6,565 bases of DNA from Christensenella sp. UBA7868 (lineage in GTDB: Bacteria; Bacillota; Clostridia; Christensenellales; UBA1242), in the NCBI GenBank assembly GCA_002501285.1, contig DLSG01000028.1, forward strand, positions 1 to 6,565. Reading direction: 5' to 3'. Under the pieces are notes generated by a model, which worked only from the letters and a program-made list of their open reading frames with translations, searched no databases and had not been told where the DNA came from. Both the position numbers and the translations under genes were made by a program. Shown here one piece after another: positions 5,019-6,565 of the stretch. Each line of letters begins with the position of its first letter. Within the stretch, counting starts at the first letter, position 1.

Positions 5019-5350
5019 ATAAGACCCGCTTTTTCAAATAGCGTTTTAAGTTTAGTTTTCATATCTTCAAATTTTAAATTTACAATTTGTGGTTTTGCCA
5101 CAACTATAATATAAAACTCGTTTTTAATAGAACTTGAAAAACTTAAAACACATTCTTTCAAACGCCTTTTAATTTTGTTTCTTACAACCGCTTTCCCAAC
5201 TTTTTTGGATACGCTGTAACCAACTTTAAAATCTTTTGTTTTTAGTGGTAGATAGACCAAACTTATACATTCATCACTTTTGTGCTGACCGTTTTTAAAC
5301 AAATAAGCAAACTGCTTTCTTTTTTTTAGTCTATTTTCTTTTTTTATCAT
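5012..5350 (-). CDS. rnpA: Ribonuclease P protein component
   Basis: RnpA binds the catalytic RNase P RNA and helps remove 5' leaders from precursor tRNAs. The 112-residue basic protein has the family's N-terminal segment (RLKKRKQFAYLFKNG, 7-21), the beta strand GYSVSKKVG (44-52) and the signature VGKAVVRNKIKRRLKE (51-66), containing the RNR helix with R57, N58, K61, R62 and R63. Length is normal. The ATG at 5350 lies 10 nt after the rpmH stop; the only ribosome-binding signal is AGAG directly after the rpmH TAG, so translation may be coupled. It shares the operon with rpmH upstream and overlaps yidD downstream, the standard arrangement. Confidence 0.96.
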   Translation of the reverse strand: MIKKENRLKKRKQFAYLFKNGQHKSDECISLVYLPLKTKDFKVGYSVSKKVGKAVVRNKIKRRLKECVLSFSSSIKNEFYIIVVAKPQIVNLKFEDMKTKLKTLFEKAGLIC

Positions 5351-5360
5351 AAATTACTCT

Positions 5361-5504
5361 CTATTTATTGTTTACAGTTAAAGTGTGTCTGCCGCGTCTT
5401 CTTCTGCGTGATAAAACTTTTCTACCATTATGAGTTTGCATTCTTTGTCTGAATCCGTGAACTTTAACTTTACTTCTTTTTTTAGGTTGATAAGTCCTTT
5501 TCAT
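5361..5504 (-). CDS. rpmH: Ribosomal protein L34
   Basis: The reading frame from ATG at 5504 to TAG at 5361-5363 encodes 47 residues: MKRTYQPKKRSKVKVHGF at the start, then RQRMQTHNGRKVLSRRRR and RGRHTLTVNNK. This is a complete, typical L34, a small very basic protein of the large ribosomal subunit. An AAAGGAG lies 6 nt upstream of the start. It is the first gene of the rpmH-rnpA-yidD-yidC-jag operon. The usual upstream neighbour dnaA is missing; yjjX is there instead. Confidence 0.98.
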   Translation of the reverse strand: MKRTYQPKKRSKVKVHGFRQRMQTHNGRKVLSRRRRRGRHTLTVNNK

Positions 5505-5563
5505 AATCTGCTCCTTTAAAATAATGTATCAAAAATCATTTCGTCAAATAATTAGACTAAACA

Positions 5564-5592
5564 ATATTAACAAAATTTTTTCCGTTTGTCAA
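5564..5592 (-). promoter_or_regulatory. Promoter of the rpmH operon
   Basis: On the minus strand a perfect -35 TTGACA (5592-5587) is followed after 17 nt by TAATAT (5569-5564), a four-of-six -10. Transcription would start at about 5557, giving a 5' untranslated region of roughly 53 nt before rpmH. No DnaA box is visible between rpmH and yjjX. Confidence 0.6.
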
Positions 5593-5648
5593 TTGTTTTA
5601 ATAATTTATTTTTAAAAACTAAAACTTTAAACATGCAAAATAATATAT

Positions 5649-5692
5649 AAAAAAGATATAAGCAAAAATATTTATTTAGTTATATCTCTTTT
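5649..5692 (-). terminator. Probable terminator of yjjX
   Basis: AGATATAA (5654-5661) pairs with TTATATCT (5680-5687), with further A/T pairs beyond one mismatch. On the minus strand the hairpin ends in ATATCTTTTTT. The 18-nt loop and lack of GC make it weak, but it is in the right place between yjjX and the rpmH promoter. Confidence 0.5.
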
Positions 5693-5733
5693 ATTTTAAT
5701 ATAGTTTAATAAATTCGATATTCTGAACTAGCA

Positions 5734-6267
5734 CTAATCTCTCCAAACATCATTATTTACAAATTGCGTTAATGCCATAGTAAAAGCCTGCGTATTCAAA
5801 TCTATTCTTGTTATTTTTTCATGAGTTAAAAGACCGATTCCGCCAGTACTGCTTCTTAAATCACTTTCATTAAAAATCTCGTCCATAACAGTAGCCAATG
5901 TTTTATTTAATATATCATCAACATATTTTTCAGGCACAGGAAAACTAGCACTTGTTCCCACGCTTTCATAACCGTTCTTATCTTTAATAACTGCAACATT
6001 GGTAATAGACCAAAAGCCAAGAGTGTTTACTATTCCTGATTCTACGGCAACACAATAATCATAATCAATTTTATTTTCTTTTGCATATTTTATCAAGTTC
6101 TCTACTCTGTTTTTAGCGCCCAAATATGTTTCTTGATTCAATGGTTGTTCTCCAACATTTGAACTTGCCGAAATCCCAACCACCATAGCATCATCAAAAA
6201 ATTTTTCAAATGCGTCTTTCGCTCCTTTAATTTTCCCCGGATTTTTTGTTCCAATCAATACTTTCAT
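5734..6267 (-). CDS. yjjX: Inosine/xanthosine triphosphatase (YjjX family)
   Basis: YjjX-family enzymes hydrolyse ITP and XTP to the diphosphates using Mg2+ or Mn2+, removing deaminated purine nucleotides. The 177-residue cytoplasmic protein has the family landmarks in order: IGTKNPGKIKGAKDAF (5-20), GEQPLNQETYLGAKNRV (39-55), AVESGI (74-79), the WSITNVAVI strand (86-94), a SASFPVP segment (106-112) and GGIGLLTHEKITR (142-154). The length equals that of E. coli YjjX. The ATG at 6267 follows AAGGAGA by 7 nt. The gene has its own consensus promoter and a long leader with a terminator-like hairpin, and it is followed by a weak terminator, so it appears to be a single-gene unit. Orthology is judged by motif recall, not alignment, but the match is strong. 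Confidence 0.9.
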   Translation of the reverse strand: MKVLIGTKNPGKIKGAKDAFEKFFDDAMVVGISASSNVGEQPLNQETYLGAKNRVENLIKYAKENKIDYDYCVAVESGIVNTLGFWSITNVAVIKDKNGYESVGTSASFPVPEKYVDDILNKTLATVMDEIFNESDLRSSTGGIGLLTHEKITRIDLNTQAFTMALTQFVNNDVWRD

Positions 6268-6284
6268 AAATTTTCTCCTTTTTA

Positions 6285-6426
6285 TGCGGTCATTAAAAAA
6301 ATCTTCCTAAAAAGCAACAAAAACATGACCAATAAATTTAATATTGTTTGTTTTATTGCCATTCTAAGAAGATTCAATTGAATTTCCCAAATAATATAAA
6401 TCCGGAATGGTCAAAATGGATTATAT
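6285..6426 (-). promoter_or_regulatory. yjjX: Structured leader of yjjX: candidate transcription attenuator or riboswitch
   Basis: Transcription predicted from about 6426 first makes AATCC...GGATT (6422-6418 with 6403-6399, 14-nt loop). Next comes a 7-bp hairpin GAAATTC-AATT-GAATcTTC (6386-6368, one bulge), whose 3' arm is also the 5' arm of the long terminator-like hairpin 6374-6300 ending in T7. The two folds exclude each other, as in antiterminator/terminator pairs. The terminator loop carries TGGTCA (6331-6326), which can pair with TGACCA in the first loop (6413-6408) and, shifted, with ATGACC near the ribosome binding site (6293-6288). No known riboswitch class or T-box motif is recognised. 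Confidence 0.5.
6295..6374 (-). terminator. Long terminator-like hairpin upstream of yjjX
   Basis: In minus-strand RNA, 6374-6362 pairs with 6312-6300 over 13 bp (two G-U pairs), then 6359-6351 pairs with 6322-6314 over 9 bp (one G-U), and the helix is followed by seven U residues (6301-6295). No T-run follows on the plus strand, so it acts in the direction of yjjX. It lies between the yjjX promoter and the yjjX start. Confidence 0.6.
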
Positions 6427-6432
6427 ACTATT

Positions 6433-6461
6433 ATTATATCATAAAATTTTTATTTTGTCAA
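6433..6461 (-). promoter_or_regulatory. Consensus sigma-A promoter of yjjX
   Basis: On the minus strand a perfect TTGACA (6461-6456), a 17-nt spacer and a perfect TATAAT (6438-6433) are present. Transcription would start near 6426, about 160 nt before the yjjX ATG, which leaves room for the structured leader. Confidence 0.85.
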
Positions 6462-6509
6462 TACAAAATTTTTACAAAAGTAAATAAACAAATTTATTAA
6501 AAATGACTA

Positions 6510-6538
6510 TTGACATCAATCTTGATATCCTTTATACT
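6510..6538 (+). promoter_or_regulatory. Promoter of the partial gene at the right edge
   Basis: A perfect -35 TTGACA (6510-6515) is followed after 17 nt by TATACT (6533-6538), five of six bases of the -10. Transcription would start near 6545, 12 nt before the ATG. Two palindromes overlap the spacer and the -10. Confidence 0.8.
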
Positions 6539-6545
6539 TATAAAG
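6515..6545 (+). promoter_or_regulatory. Two inverted repeats overlapping the promoter: likely operators
   Basis: ATCAA-TC-TTGAT (6515-6526) begins on the last base of the -35 and runs into the spacer. CTTTATA-CT-TATAAAG (6530-6545) is a perfect 7-bp repeat with a 2-nt gap covering the -10 and the expected start site. A protein bound at either would block RNA polymerase, so repression, perhaps self-repression by the downstream gene product, is plausible. The binding protein is unknown. Confidence 0.5.
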
Positions 6546-6556
6546 AAGAGGATAAT

Positions 6557-6565
6557 ATGTTAAAG
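6557..6565 (+). CDS. Start of an unknown gene, cut off after three codons
   Basis: ATG TTA AAG (Met-Leu-Lys) follows an AGAGGA ribosome binding site by 4 nt and a good promoter with palindromes. The window ends here, so nothing can be said of the product. It is divergently oriented from yjjX. Confidence 0.6.

Noticed and set aside
5521..5550. Second rpmH promoter with -35 TTGACG at about 5545
   Set aside because: At 17-nt spacing the -10 (TTATTT) would abut the ribosome binding site and place the start inside it; other spacings are too short.
5505..5733. Replication origin next to rpmH
   Set aside because: No DnaA-box-like TTATNCACA sequence is seen on either strand and dnaA is absent, so an origin cannot be supported.

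Overview
The window is AT-rich, densely coded DNA with short intergenic gaps, AGGAG-type ribosome binding sites and near-consensus sigma-A promoters. The gene content (rpmH-rnpA-yidD-yidC-jag, a SipW-class signal peptide protein, tRNA-Glu) points to a low-GC Bacillota, most likely an anaerobic, gut-type Clostridia lineage. That placement is an inference; no rRNA or other marker is present. Nearly everything is on the minus strand, so transcription runs from high to low coordinates.

Reading in the direction of transcription, from right to left. At the right edge a plus-strand promoter with two overlapping palindromes drives a gene cut off after three codons. Next comes a minus-strand promoter, a leader of about 160 nt that looks like a transcription attenuator, and yjjX (inosine/xanthosine triphosphatase). 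Then follows the conserved cluster rpmH, rnpA, yidD, yidC, jag, tightly packed or overlapping and closed by a strong terminator. It links ribosome assembly (L34), tRNA 5' processing (RNase P protein), membrane protein insertion (YidC with YidD) and an RNA-binding KH/R3H protein (Jag/KhpB). Jag carries an unusual cysteine-rich linker. The usual flanks, dnaA upstream and mnmE-mnmG downstream, are absent.

Further left is a gene for a secreted or membrane-anchored protein with a SipW-class signal peptide, preceded by a 150-nt leader. This leader holds three GGTTAACC palindromes (two in a perfect 15-nt tandem repeat) and an intrinsic terminator just before the start codon. It is a second candidate attenuator. 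Beyond it lies a hidden 55-aa gene for a cysteine-rich protein with eight cysteines in cross-brace zinc-finger spacing, followed 20 nt later by a four-helix membrane protein that may be translated from a leaderless mRNA. The left edge holds a partial tRNA-Glu(UUC) with a perfect consensus promoter.

No complete new multi-gene system is visible. The items most worth testing are the two leader RNAs, the cysteine-rich Jag linker, and the small zinc-finger-like protein with its membrane partner.
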